Positions 45,600 to 55,501 of a stretch of DNA of 64,000 nucleotides are shown here, piece after piece. Origin of the DNA: Demequina litorisediminis (GTDB taxonomy: Bacteria > Actinomycetota > Actinomycetes > Actinomycetales > Demequinaceae); NCBI RefSeq assembly GCF_030161615.1, contig NZ_BSUN01000001.1, positions 1,922,001 through 1,986,000 on the forward strand. The letters are read 5' to 3'. Below the pieces are notes generated by a model. The model was not told the DNA's origin. It made no database searches and saw only the letters and a list, made by a program, of their open reading frames with translations. The translations under genes and the position numbers were made by a program. The first letter of the stretch is position 1, and the number at the start of each line of letters is the position of its first letter.

Positions 45600-46343
45600 A
45601 TGGCTGGAACGCGCAGGGCCATCGAGGTGGCGACCACGGCGGTCAGGGACGTGGTGCGCGCCGTCGTGCCCGTCGAATGCCCCGGCTGTGGCGCCCTCGA
45701 CGTTCGGTGGTGTGACACGTGCGCGGCCGTGTGGTGGGAGCCGCCGCTGCGTTCCGAACAACTCGCCCCGCGCCTCGACGTGGAAGGCAGGGCGCCGTTT
45801 CCCGTGTGGGCACCCGCCACGCTGGCGGGCCCCGCGCATGGCTTCATCGCCGCCTGGAAGGACGCGGGCCGCCGCGACCTTGACGCCGTGCTGGCCGATG
45901 CGATGCGCAGGTCCGCAGCCGCCGTCGCCCCCGCGCTCGCGGCGATCCCCACGCGCCTCACCGTGGTGGACGTGCCTTCGCGTCCCGGCGCCAGGCGGCG
46001 GCGAGGGCGAGACCTGGCAGCCCTCCTCGCCTCCGCCGCGGTCGAGGGGCTAGGGGACGGCGGTCTTCCGGGTGTGAAACATCGGCGTGTGGTCCGGCTC
46101 GCACACGGCGAACAGCGCGGAGGATCCGCGCGCAGGCGCTGGTCAGGCATGAGCGCGGCCGTGACCTCGGCACCCGTTCCCCAGGGTGAAGCCGTGGTGC
46201 TCGTCGACGACGTGATGACCACGGGGGCCACCCTCGCGGCCTGCCTCAGGTCGCTCGAGGGCAGGGGAGTGCCCGTCGTGGGAGCGATCGTCCTCGCCGT
46301 CGCCGATGCTGGTCGCGCGACGGCTACTTCGGGGCTAGGGTGA
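45600..46343 (+). CDS. comF: ComF-family phosphoribosyltransferase-like protein
   Basis: This 247-aa protein has an N-terminal zinc-knuckle-like CPGCG...WCDTCA and a C-terminal PRPP-binding motif VVLVDDVMTTGATL. ComF-like proteins are linked to DNA uptake in Firmicutes and to purine salvage-like chemistry elsewhere; in actinobacteria the gene sits between lpqB and hpf (Rv3242c). I chose ATG 45600; the frame is open 60 bases further upstream. Confidence 0.87.
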   Translation: MAGTRRAIEVATTAVRDVVRAVVPVECPGCGALDVRWCDTCAAVWWEPPLRSEQLAPRLDVEGRAPFPVWAPATLAGPAHGFIAAWKDAGRRDLDAVLADAMRRSAAAVAPALAAIPTRLTVVDVPSRPGARRRRGRDLAALLASAAVEGLGDGGLPGVKHRRVVRLAHGEQRGGSARRRWSGMSAAVTSAPVPQGEAVVLVDDVMTTGATLAACLRSLEGRGVPVVGAIVLAVADAGRATATSGLG

Positions 46344-46472
46344 GAGACCACCGGCCACGTGGGCCGGCACCTTCGAGTATGGGGAGGTGATGCCGCAGGC
46401 GCGAGAGGCGCCGCAGTCACCCAAGCCCCAGGCCGCCTGGCCGCATTCAGAACTGCGAAGGAGCCTGCACCC

Positions 46473-47142
46473 ATGGACATCGCGATTGTCGGACGTCACA
46501 CCAAGGTCTCCGAGGACGTGCGAGAGAAGATCTTCGAAAAGATGGACAAGATCTCCGGTCTCGCCACCCGCGCGACCCGTGCCGAGGTCACCGTCGTCCA
46601 CGAACGCAACCCCAAGGCTCTCCGGCGATCGAGAGCGCGTTGAAATCACCCTCCATGGCAAGGGAGGGGTGATGCGTGCCGAAGCCTCGGCCGACGACCG
46701 ACTGGTCGCGCTGGAGAAGGCATCGATCCGCATCACCGAGCAGTTGCGCAGGCTCCACGAGCGCCGCGCCAAGCGCCACGTCGGAAAGCCATCGCTGCAC
46801 GAGGTGGTGACGGACCTGCAGACCAAGGACGACCCCGCCGTCACGGCAGGCGAGGGCGCGGTCGAATCCGTCGAGTCATGGGAGGGCGCGCCCGACGACG
46901 CCACGCGTGAGGTCGCGATCGATGGCACCCCCATCGTCATCCGCTCCAAGACCCACGCCGCCGCCCCGATGACGGTGGCAGAGGCGATCGACCAGATGGA
47001 ACTCGTGGGCCATGACTTCTTCCTGTTCCACGACGCCGACTCCGACCTCCCCTCGGCGGTCTACCGCCGTCGCGGATGGACCTACGGAGTGCTGCACCTT
47101 GAGGCGGCACCGGTGCACGACGAGGCACTCGAAACCGTCTAA
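46473..47142 (+). CDS. hpf: ribosome hibernation-promoting factor, long form (HPF)
   Basis: Corrected length is 222 aa; one surplus base at 46616. N-terminal HPF/YfiA domain (DIAIVGRHTKVSEDVREKI) and C-terminal dimerisation domain (VAEAIDQMELVGHDFFLFHD, YRRRGWTYGVLH). Long HPF dimerises 70S ribosomes into 100S particles in stationary phase. AAGGAG lies 9-10 bases before ATG 46473; the GAGCCTGC there may itself be a corrupted GAGCTGC. Confidence 0.94.
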
Positions 47143-47155
47143 GCGTTGACGCGCC

Positions 47156-47192
47156 AGGAGCGCACGCCGGTACTGTGCCGGCGTGCGCTCCT
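47156..47192 (+). terminator. perfect hairpin after hpf, covering the EamA start codon
   Basis: A 15-base perfect stem (AGGAGCGCACGCCGG and its complement at 47178-47192) encloses the loop TACTGTG and is followed by CTCATTTT. Placed 14 bases after hpf, it looks like an intrinsic terminator, yet its right arm contains the GTG of the next gene. Confidence 0.65.
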
Positions 47193-48115
47193 CTCATTTT
47201 GGCCTCGTGGTGCTCGCGGCTGTGCTGTGGGGCACGGGAGGCGTGGCGGGGGCCCTGCTCGCCGACCACTCGGACGTGCCTGCTGTCTCCGTCGCGATGT
47301 GGCGCATGGTCATCGCCGGCGTTGCCCTGACCCTTCTGCTCGCCGTCACACGGCGCCTCTCTCCGCGCTCGCTCAGCGCGCCCATGGTGCGGCGCATCCT
47401 CCTCACCGGTGCGCTCACCGCACTGTTTGAGGTCCTCTACTTTGGTGCCGTCGCGCTCGCGGGAGTGTCGCTCGCGACCCTCGCGACCATCGGCTCCGCG
47501 CCCCTTTGGGTCGCCGTGGCCGATGCCGTGGTGGGCCGCACCCGACCCGCCCCTCGCACCGTCGCGGCCCTCGCGCTCGCGCTTGCGGGACTCGTCGCGC
47601 TGCTTGGCGGGTCGATCGACGCGGGCAACGCCGCGCTCGCGGGCGTGGGCGTCGCGCTGGCCGCGGGCGCCGCATTCGCATCGCTGACCTTCGCCAACCG
47701 CCGTCCCGTGCCTGGACTCGGTGCGGTCAGGCTCACCGCGCTGTCGTTCTCCGCTGGCGGCGTGATGCTGGTGCCCGTGGCGCTCATCGGCGGCTGGGGT
47801 GTGCCCCACGGCGTCGGGGGATGGGGCTACGCGCTGGCGTTGGGCATCGTCTCGACGGCCTGTGCGTACGTCGCCTACCTCACGGGCCTGGTGACCGTGC
47901 CACCGTTCGTCGCCACGATCGTCACGCTGCTCGAGCCGCTGGTTGCCGCCGTGCTTGGTGCGCTCGTCCTCAGCGAGAGCATCGGCCCGTGGGGCATCGC
48001 CGGTGGAGCGGCACTTGCCTGCGCCATCATCCTGTTGCGCCCACAGCGAGACGGGGCCGAGGCCCCCGCCGTGACGCCCTACGATGGTTCAGGATTCCCG
48101 AGTCGTCAGGAGTAG
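47183..48115 (+). CDS. EamA/DMT-family transporter
   Basis: This 310-aa protein has ten hydrophobic helices in two EamA repeats ([14 protein letters not shown] and [15 protein letters not shown] starts), the drug/metabolite transporter fold. The substrate is unknown. The start GTG 47183 is buried in the right arm of a strong hairpin and no ribosome-binding site is properly spaced before it, so translation may be regulated or leaderless. Starting at the later in-frame ATG would delete the first helix. Intact. Confidence 0.82.
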   Translation: MRSSHFGLVVLAAVLWGTGGVAGALLADHSDVPAVSVAMWRMVIAGVALTLLLAVTRRLSPRSLSAPMVRRILLTGALTALFEVLYFGAVALAGVSLATLATIGSAPLWVAVADAVVGRTRPAPRTVAALALALAGLVALLGGSIDAGNAALAGVGVALAAGAAFASLTFANRRPVPGLGAVRLTALSFSAGGVMLVPVALIGGWGVPHGVGGWGYALALGIVSTACAYVAYLTGLVTVPPFVATIVTLLEPLVAAVLGALVLSESIGPWGIAGGAALACAIILLRPQRDGAEAPAVTPYDGSGFPSRQE

Positions 48116-48120
48116 TGACT

Positions 48121-50960
48121 GTGTCCGTACTTGATCGCGTCATCCGCATGGGCGAGGGCCGGACGCTGCGCCGCCTGCAGAAGATGGTCACCCTGACGAA
48201 CGCCATGGAGAGCGTCTACGAAGAGCTCTCCGACGCCGAAATCCGTGCGCTCACCGACGAGTTCAAGCAGCGCTACGCCGACGGTGAGAGCCTCGACTCG
48301 ATGCTCCCCGAGGCGTTTGCGGCCGTCCGCGAGGCCTCGCGTCGCACGCTCGGCCTGCGTCACTTCGACGTCCAGATCATGGGTGGCGCCGCCCTTCACG
48401 GCGGCGACATCGCCGAGATGAAGACCGGTGAAGGTAAGACGCTCGTCGCGACCCTCCCCGCGTACCTCAACGCGCTGACCGGTGAAGGCGTCCACGTCGT
48501 CACCGTGAACGACTACCTCGCGTCGTACCAGTCCGACCTCATGGGCCGCGTGTTCCGCTTCCTCGGCATGGAGACGGGCTGCATCCTCTCCGGCATGTCG
48601 TCCGAGCAGCGCCGCGAGCAGTACGCCGCCGACGTCACGTATGGCACCAACAACGAGTTCGGCTTCGACCACCTGCGGGACAACATGGCGCTCGACGTCA
48701 AGGGCCTCGTCCACCGCGGCTACCACTACGCAATCGTGGATGAGGTGGACTCGATCCTCATCGACGAGGCGCGTACGCCGCTCATCATCTCCGGACCCGC
48801 CTCGGGCGACAACGGCCGCTGGTACACCGAGTTCGCGCGCATCGCCCGCGAGCCTGGTGCTGGACGAGGACTACGAGGTCGAGGAGAAGAAGCGTGCCGT
48901 GGGCATGCTGGAGCCCGGCATCGAGAAGGTCGAGCGCGCGCTCGGCATCGAGAACCTCTACGAGCCCCAGAACACCCCGTTGATCGGCTTCCTCAACAAC
49001 GCCGTCAAGGCGAAGGAACTGTTCCGCCGCGACCGCGATTACGTGGTGCAGGCAGGCGAGGTCGACATCGTCGACGAGCACACCGGCCGCCTCCTCAAGG
49101 GCCGCCGTTACTCCGAGGGCCTCCACCAGGCGATCGAGGCCAAGGAAGGTGTGCCGATCAAGGCAGAGAACCAGACCTACGCCTCGATCACCCTGCAGAA
49201 CTACTTCCGCCAGTACGACAAGGCTCGCGGGCATGACCGGTACCGCACAGACCGAGGCGGCCGAGCCTTCACTCGACGTACGGCCTTGGCGTGGTGCCGA
49301 TTCCGACGAACAAGCCGATGCAGCGCGTGGACCAGGCGGATCTCCTGTACAAGACCGAGGCCGCCAAGTTCGACGCCGTGATCGACGACATCACCGAGCG
49401 TCACCAGGCGGGCCAGCCCGTCCTCGTGGGCACCGTGTCCGTCGAGAAGTCGGAGAAGGCGTCGAAGGAGCCTGCGTAAGCGCGGCATCCGCCACTCCGT
49501 CCTGAACGCCAAGCAGCACGAGCGCGAGGCCAACATCGTGGCCGATGCGGGCCGCAAGGGTGCCGTGACCGTCGCCACCAACATGGCGGGCCGAGGCACG
49601 GACATCATGCTGGGCGGTAACCCCGAGTTCCGCGCCGTGCAGGAGATGGCGGAGCGCGGGCTCGACCCGAACGAGAACCCCGAAGAGTACGAGCGCGTGT
49701 GGGACGACGTCCTCGCACAGGCGCAGGCGGACGTCGCCACGGAGCACGACGAGGTTCTCGCCGCGGGCGGACTGTACGTGCTGGGTACCGAGCGCCACGA
49801 GTCTCGCCGCATCGACAACCAGCCTGCGTGGTCGTTCGGGACGTCAGGGCGACCCCGGTGAGTCGCGCTTCTACCTGTCGCTCGAGGATGACCTCATGCG
49901 CATGTTCCAGTCGGGCATGGCGGCGACGATGATGAACTCGTCGGCCATCCCCGATGACATGCCGATCGAATCCAAGGTCCTGACGCGCGGCGTGCGCTCT
50001 GCCCAGGCACAGATCGAGGGCCGCAACGCCGAGATTCGCCGCAACATCCTGAAGTACGACGACGTGATGAGCCTCGCAGCGCACCGTGCTGTACGGCCGT
50101 CGCCGCGAGGTGCTCTCTGGCGAGGACTTCTCCGAAGAGGTCAACACCTTCATCGATGATGTGGTTGCCGCGTACGTCAAGGGCACCACGGTCGTCGGCT
50201 CCGCGGAGGACTGGGACCTCGAGGCGCTGTGGAAGGACCTCCACACCATCTACCCGGTGTCCGTGACGGTTGACGAGATCCTCGATGAGGCCGGTGGCGT
50301 CGAGCGCATCAACACGGCGTTCCTCGAGCGCGAGCTCAAGGCCGACGCCCACGTGCAGTACGAGGCCGTGGAGGAGCGCATCGGCACCGACCTGATGCGT
50401 ACCGTCGAACGCCAGGTGGTGCTCCAGGTGCTGGACGCCAAGTGGCGCGAGCACCTGTACGAGATGGACTACCTCAAGGAGGGCATCGGCCTGCGCGCGA
50501 TGGGTCAGCGCGACCCGCTGACCGAGTACCAGCGCGAGGGCTACCAGGCTCTTCGAGGCGATGAGCGATGGCATCAAGGAGCAGTCGCTCAAGGTGCTGT
50601 TCCGGGTCGAAAAGCGTGAGAAGCAGGCCGAGGCTGCCCCCGCGGCACCGTCCGCTCCTGGCGCCTCGCGTGGCACCCAGGGTGCCGCGCAGACCCGTTC
50701 GCAGTTCACCGCGTCGTCCACGACCCCCGGCGCCCTCATGCAGGCATCGATGGGTGCGCTGACGTATTCGGGTCCGTCCGAGGACGGCTCGGCGACGGTG
50801 CGTCGCGGCGATGGTGCGGCCACGGCGCCCGGTGGTTCGGGTGCGGCGGCGAAGCCCGAGGCCGATGGCTCCACCTTCCCCGGCACCGCGAAGAACTCGC
50901 CGTGCCCCTGTGGTTCGGGCAAGAAGTACAAGGCTCTGCCACGGCAAGAACGAGGACTAA
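48121..50960 (+). CDS. secA: preprotein translocase ATPase SecA
   Basis: Corrected length is 943 aa. DEAD-like motor with Walker A MKTGEGKT, Walker [26 protein letters not shown] and [11 protein letters not shown], preprotein-crosslinking domain, and a C-terminal zinc-binding [14 protein letters not shown]. It drives Sec-dependent export. Eight surplus bases (48851, 49221, 49264, 49469, 49821, 50070, 50546, 50930). At 49457 AAGGCG replaces an expected AAGCTG (Ala for Leu in SEKLSKEL) with no length change. The correction at 49821 restores the invariant [11 protein letters not shown], and the one at 50930 the CHG zinc ligands. The start is GTG 48121. Confidence 0.96.
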
Positions 50961-50963
50961 GCG

Positions 50964-51392
50964 CTAGAGGACTTCGATGACGGTCGCGAGCCAGCGGCCG
51001 TGATGGTCCTCGAACCGCATCGCCACCGCAACGGTGCGCGTGCCGTCGTCGACGATCGCGCACACCTCGGCGGCATCGGCGGCGGTGCGGCACACGCGTG
51101 CCCGCTTGACCCTCGCTGTGGCGGGCGCCGACACGTCCTGTTCGTGAGCGGCGCGGCGACGGGCGATCGTCCTTTGGCGTGTCAGGGCCGCACGCACCTC
51201 CGGCGCGATCCAGCGAGCGAGCGTGGTGAGGTCCTCGCCACCGCGCAGCGACTCCACCACCGCCTTCGCGAGCGTGCAGGCCAAGGGTGCGGGGTCGCCC
51301 AGCGGCTTACGGTGGCGTGCATAGGCTCCACGCTGTGGATGCCTGATGGCCGGGGTGGGGGTGGACGGGGTCGACACCGTCGCGGCGCTCAT
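50964..51392 (-). CDS. Rv3235-family protein
   Basis: This 142-aa protein has a Pro/Ser-rich N-terminus and a conserved C-terminal domain (LARWIAPEVRAAL; AVAMRFEDHHGRWLATVIEV) of the Rv3235 family, an NTF2-like fold. It is located next to secA as in mycobacteria. It follows the LysM gene with a four-base overlap, so the two form an operon. Function unknown. Intact. Confidence 0.8.
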   Translation of the reverse strand: MSAATVSTPSTPTPAIRHPQRGAYARHRKPLGDPAPLACTLAKAVVESLRGGEDLTTLARWIAPEVRAALTRQRTIARRRAAHEQDVSAPATARVKRARVCRTAADAAEVCAIVDDGTRTVAVAMRFEDHHGRWLATVIEVL

Positions 51393-52210
51393 CGGTCCCA
51401 CTCCGGCGGCAGGGAGAGCACGGTGCCGGGATGGATGAGCGACGGATCGTCGCCGATGGCCTCGCGGTTGTCCTCGTAGAGGAGGGGCCACGAAGCCGCG
51501 ACCACCGCGGCGTCCTCGGTGCCCAGGGCGTCGGCAGTGAGGGTCCAGAGGCTGTCGCCGGTGCGTACGGTGACGGTCGACGACGGTGCCGGAGACGATG
51601 GTGCCGGAGCGGAGCGCCGCGGCTCTGCAGAGGCGACCGCCGGTGCCTCCTGGGGCGCGGCCGACCCACCGTCGGGGCCACCGCCGCGCAGCGCCACTCC
51701 CGCCAGAACCGTAGTGCGGTGGGCATCGGCGACCTCCAGCGCGGCGCGTCCCGGCACGGGTGCTGCCGCCGCGACCCATCCAGCGGACGGTGCGGGAGGC
51801 TCCACCCAGCCGGCGCCCGTGTGGACGTCGGCGGTCGCTGGCAAGGCGACAGCGGCGGCGGCCGAGGCGCCCACGGCGATGGTCACCAGTCTGCGCAGCG
51901 CGGCCGGCGTGCCCCGTGCGACCCGATGGCGCCGGTGGGCGGGGGACAGGGCGATGGTGAGGCACGCGAGGGTGAGCCAGGCGCAAGCAGCCGCACCGCA
52001 CGTCGCGATGGCCGCGACGATGACGACGTCGATGCTGGGCAGCCCCGTGACCGCATGGGCCCACCACTTCCATGCGAGGACCGCGAGCCCCATCCCCACG
52101 ATAGGCAGCGCGAGAAGCGCGCTTGCGGCCGCGAGGCGTGCCTTGAGGCACGGAGCCGAGGAGATGTCCCCGCTGTCGGTCGTGGGTGGCAATGCCGAGG
52201 TGGACCCCAT
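51389..52210 (-). CDS. LysM-domain membrane protein
   Basis: This 273-aa protein has two transmembrane helices (about residues 25-50 and 60-85), a third near 105-125, an Ala/Pro/Ser-rich extracellular linker, and a C-terminal LysM domain (TVRTGDSLWTLTADALG, then HPGTVLSLP) for peptidoglycan binding. The ATG at 52210 follows AAAGGAG. Three 10-base direct repeats lie just upstream. Intact. Confidence 0.85.
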   Translation of the reverse strand: MGSTSALPPTTDSGDISSAPCLKARLAAASALLALPIVGMGLAVLAWKWWAHAVTGLPSIDVVIVAAIATCGAAACAWLTLACLTIALSPAHRRHRVARGTPAALRRLVTIAVGASAAAAVALPATADVHTGAGWVEPPAPSAGWVAAAAPVPGRAALEVADAHRTTVLAGVALRGGGPDGGSAAPQEAPAVASAEPRRSAPAPSSPAPSSTVTVRTGDSLWTLTADALGTEDAAVVAASWPLLYEDNREAIGDDPSLIHPGTVLSLPPEWDR

Positions 52211-52219
52211 GTGAACTCC

Positions 52220-52250
52220 TTTGATGCTGTTTGACCACATTTGATGTCAC
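52220..52250. repeat. three tandem 10-bp direct repeats upstream of the LysM gene
   Basis: Consecutive decamers at 52221, 52231 and 52241 each begin TTGA and are preceded by T (TTTGATGCTG, TTTGACCACA, TTTGATGTCA). They lie 10-40 bases before the LysM start, overlapping the likely promoter and the ribosome-binding site. Head-to-tail AT-rich repeats one helical turn apart are what the MerR-like regulator BldC binds, and bldC is 600 bases away. Confidence 0.55.
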
Positions 52251-52324
52251 TAGATCTACCTTGCTGGGCGGGCGCTGTCCACCGGAGCCGGAAGCCTGTG
52301 GACGGGGCGCGCTAGCGTGTGGGC

Positions 52325-52837
52325 ATGCGCTGGGATGCCTTGTTCGCCGACATGGCGGCTCGTGTCGACGCCGACGAGGCCGAGGGTTTTCGGGCGGAGG
52401 TCGCCGCTCGTGAACGTTCCGAGCGCGCGAGCGTACGCCTGACCGACAGGCTTGCCGCGTCCCGTGGCGTGACCCTGACCATTCACCTCAACGACGACAG
52501 TTGGTGCGCGGGCACGGTGGCCGATGGTGCCGATGAGTGGGTGCTCATCGAGGGAGACGACGGCAGGCAGCATGTGATCCCGGTACGCGCGATCGCCACC
52601 GTGGAGGGGCTTGCCGGTGCGGGTGTGGTGCGCGGGCGGGTGGAGCGCGGGCTCACGCTCGCCCACGCGTTGCGCGCCCTCGCGCGAGACCGAGCGCGGG
52701 TGGTTGCCGTGACGGCGTCAGGTCAAACGTCGGGCCTGGTGGTGGCCGTCGCTGCCGACCACGTGGACGTGGCTGAGAGGGGCGCCGCACCGGTGACGGT
52801 GGCGCTGGCCGCGCTTGTGCGGGTCACCGCCCTGTAA
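52325..52837 (+). CDS. conserved hypothetical protein, Arg/Ala-rich
   Basis: This 170-aa protein (ATG 52325; a GTG at 52319 is also possible) has an N-terminal helical segment and repeated beta-strand-like stretches (VTLTIHLNDDSWCAGTV, GQTSGLVVAVAADHVDV), suggesting two SH3- or PRC-barrel-like modules. It has no signal peptide or membrane helix. Actinobacterial relatives occur beside bldC-like genes, but I cannot name the family. It is convergent with bldC, with five bases between them. Confidence 0.6.
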   Translation: MRWDALFADMAARVDADEAEGFRAEVAARERSERASVRLTDRLAASRGVTLTIHLNDDSWCAGTVADGADEWVLIEGDDGRQHVIPVRAIATVEGLAGAGVVRGRVERGLTLAHALRALARDRARVVAVTASGQTSGLVVAVAADHVDVAERGAAPVTVALAALVRVTAL

Positions 52838-52842
52838 CGGAG

Positions 52843-53050
52843 TCAGGCGTCGCGGGAGGCGCGCTCGCGCGACGCCGCATACTGACGCTCGATGTACGCC
52901 TCGAGGCTCGCTTGCCTCCACGCGCCAGACGCCGCGACCGCCCACCTGGATGGCGGGCAGTTCGCCGCTACGCACCAGGGCATATGCCTGTTGCGATGAG
53001 ACGTTGAGGATTTCCTGAACGTCCTCGATCTTCAGGAAGCGCGGTGCCAT
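52843..53050 (-). CDS. bldC: BldC-type MerR-like DNA-binding protein
   Basis: Corrected length is 68 aa; one surplus base at 52904. It is a single winged-helix unit, FLKIEDVQEILNVSSQQAYALVRSGELPAIQVGGRGVWRVE then ELEAYIERQYA, nearly identical in outline to Streptomyces BldC, which binds direct repeats head to tail and holds cells in vegetative growth. The first part is unambiguous; the C-terminal helix only appears after correction. Confidence 0.92.
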
Positions 53051-53168
53051 GGCGTCATTGTGGCACGGCCGCACGCGGCGTTGGTCGAGTTTTCCACAGC
53101 GGTTGCCCGCCGTGGCGTGAGCGGGCATTCTTACCAGGCATCGGACGCAAAAGACTCGGGGGCCAGTC

Positions 53169-53795
53169 ATGAACGTTGCCGGACCGACGGTGGGACGCCT
53201 GCGTCGACCCACCTGGCGTGATCCGCGCCTTCTCATCGGCGTGGTGCTCATCGCGCTATCCGTGGCGGCCGTCGCGATGATCGTGAGATCCGCCGATGCG
53301 ACCGCGCCGTACTACGCGGCAAAGGACACCCTCGCCCCCGGCACGGTGCTGACCGCAGACGACCTCGTGGTCGCTCACGTCAAGGTCGCGTCGGACACCT
53401 ATGTGGGCGCCATGGCCGAGCCTCCCGTGGGAGACGTCGTCACACGCACGGTGGGAGCAGGCGAGCTCCTCCCGGCATCGGCCCTGGCCGCCGAGGACGA
53501 GGCGGCCGTGCGCTCCATCGCCGTCTCGACGTCGCTGCCCCTCGAGGAGTCGATCGGTACCGGCTCGGTGGTCGACGTGTGGCTCACGACGGTCAACGAC
53601 GCGGGGGAGGCCACCACGGTGTTGTTGGGGGACAGCCTCGTGGTCGCGGCCGTGGCGCAGGCGGACGGCGCCTTCGCCGTCGACGCGGACCAGATCGTGC
53701 ACGTCTCCGTCCCCTCCGCCGACGTCGCCGCCTTTTTGCAGGCGATTGCGTCCGGTGGTGACGTGACGGTGCTCGGTTCGGGTGCGCCGTCGTGA
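53169..53795 (+). CDS. SAF-domain protein (CpaB/RcpC-like)
   Basis: This 208-aa protein has a transmembrane helix near residues 20-42 and a SAF domain (YYAAKDTLAPGTVLTADDLVVAHV; VGAGELLPASAL) as in Flp/Tad pilus assembly protein CpaB. It is followed by a GTGA overlap with the CpaE-like gene. No other Tad genes (pilin, TadA, TadB) are in the window, so the pair may have a different role. Intact. Confidence 0.82.
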   Translation: MNVAGPTVGRLRRPTWRDPRLLIGVVLIALSVAAVAMIVRSADATAPYYAAKDTLAPGTVLTADDLVVAHVKVASDTYVGAMAEPPVGDVVTRTVGAGELLPASALAAEDEAAVRSIAVSTSLPLEESIGTGSVVDVWLTTVNDAGEATTVLLGDSLVVAAVAQADGAFAVDADQIVHVSVPSADVAAFLQAIASGGDVTVLGSGAPS

Positions 53796-55035
53796 GCGTT
53801 CCGGGCGTCATCCTAGCCGTCGCCGCGGGGCGCGAGGCCGCCATCGCGGAGGCCCTTGCCCGGCGCCGCGACCTTGAGGTGGTGCGCCGATGCGCCGACC
53901 TCGCCGAGGCCGTGGCCGCCGCACGCGCGGGCGTGGGTTCCCTGGTGGTGGTCTCCGATCATCCGCGTCTCACGCGCGACGTCGTGGCGGATCTTCGCTC
54001 TCACGCGGTCGCGGTCGTGGGCCTCCCGAGCACCCCCGAGGCGGGGGAGCAGTTGCGGCGTCTCGGCATCTCCGTCGTCGCCGCCCACGATGCCGATGCC
54101 GCCGCGGTGGCCGACGCCGTCGCGCTGGCCCTCCACGATGACAGCCCGGCGGCTGCTCCGGCGCCGGAAGAGGTGCCGCTGGCCGCGGGCGGGCGGATGA
54201 TCGCCGTGTGGGGTCCCACGGGGGCGCCCGGCCGGACCACGCTCGCGCTGACCTTGGGCGCCGAGGCTCGCCTCGCGTGAGGTTCAAACTCTCGTCGTGG
54301 ACGCGGACACCCACGGTGGTGCGATGGCACAAGCGTGCGGGCTGCTCGACGAATCTCCTGGTATTGCCGCGCTCGCCCGCATTGCGCAGCACGGCAGTGT
54401 GACGGCGGCCGACATCGCCGTGCATGCCCAGCGCATCGGCGACCACCTCGCCGTCGTGACGGGAATCTCTCGACCCACGCGGTGGGTAGAGCCCGGGAGC
54501 GGCGCTCGACGAGGTGTGGAATGCGGCCAGGGACGCGGCGCACGCGACGGTGGTCGATTGCGGCTTCGGTCTCGAACGCGACGAGGAACTGACCTACGAC
54601 ACGCGCGCGCCCCAGCGGCACGCCGCCACCCTGTCCGCGCTCGAGGCGGCGGATGTGGTGGTGGCGGTCGGAAGCGCCGAGCCGCTCGGTATCCAGCGCC
54701 TCATCCACGGTCTCGCGGACCTGCGCGAGGCGGGGATCACACAGCCCGTCGTGGTCGTGAATCGTGTGCGGGCCGATGTCGCGGGTTCGCGCCCCGACGA
54801 GGCGGTGGCGGACGCCCTCACGCGCTACGCGGGTGTCGAGCGCGTCTGGACGTTGCCGTGGGACCCCACGGCCGCCGATGCGGCCACGCTGGCAGGCAGG
54901 ACACTCGTGGAGCGGGCTCCCCGTTCGCGCCTGCGCAGGGCCATCGCTGGCCTCGCGCAGTTCCTGAGCGACGACCCGACCTGGCCGGCATCGGCGCGGA
55001 CGGTGCCCGCGCCACCCGCGGCGCTGTCACACTGA
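53792..55035 (+). CDS. CpaE/MinD-like P-loop ATPase
   Basis: Corrected length is 413 aa; surplus bases at 54264 and near 54492. N-terminal receiver-like domain without clear phospho-Asp, then a MinD-like ATPase with a deviant Walker A VWGPTGAPGRTTLA, LVVDADTHGG and VVNRVR. It resembles septum-site-determining or Tad-localising CpaE proteins. In actinobacteria this pair is often found without a pilus. The second error region (GAGCCCGGGAGC) cannot be restored uniquely. Confidence 0.78.
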
Positions 55036-55039
55036 CGTC

Positions 55040-55501
55040 ATGCGCGTGTACGTACCGGCAACCTTTGCGGACCTGGAGACCATCTCCCGGGGCCTGTTCG
55101 AGCCCGCGCGGGGCTACGCGCTCACGCATCGGATGCTCGAGATCTCGTCGCTCGATGACGAGGAGGAGATCGCGGAGCAGGTGCGGGACGCCGCCGCCTG
55201 GGCGTCGGTCAAGGACCTCGGATCGCCCGTGCGCGTCGTTATCGTCGTCGACCACCCGCGTGCAGACGTCGAGGAACTCGCGGGTGAACACCCTGCCGCG
55301 GTCGCCCTCCAGGGGCGCATCGGGGTGGCCGAGATCGCCTGCGCGTTCATCGACGAGCCCGATGCTGTGGCCGATGTGCGGTCGGCGCTCGACGGCGGCG
55401 AGGACGCCCGCGAAGCCCTCGAGGCGAGAGACCTGCTGTGGTGGGGTCCGGGTGAGTTGGGGTCGGTGCCCGCCCCGGACGCGTCCTCGTCAGGGGCGTA
55501 G
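55040..55501 (+). CDS. DUF6912 family protein
   Basis: This 153-aa protein opens [12 protein letters not shown], a hallmark of this actinobacterial family, and is rich in acidic residues. Function is unknown. It starts five bases after the CpaE-like stop and overlaps the end of hisN by 12 bases in convergent orientation. Intact. Confidence 0.8.
   Translation: MRVYVPATFADLETISRGLFEPARGYALTHRMLEISSLDDEEEIAEQVRDAAAWASVKDLGSPVRVVIVVDHPRADVEELAGEHPAAVALQGRIGVAEIACAFIDEPDAVADVRSALDGGEDAREALEARDLLWWGPGELGSVPAPDASSSGA

Noticed and set aside
53086..53102. DnaA box (TTTTCCACA)
   Set aside because: A single imperfect copy, with no AT-rich region or dnaA/dnaN nearby.
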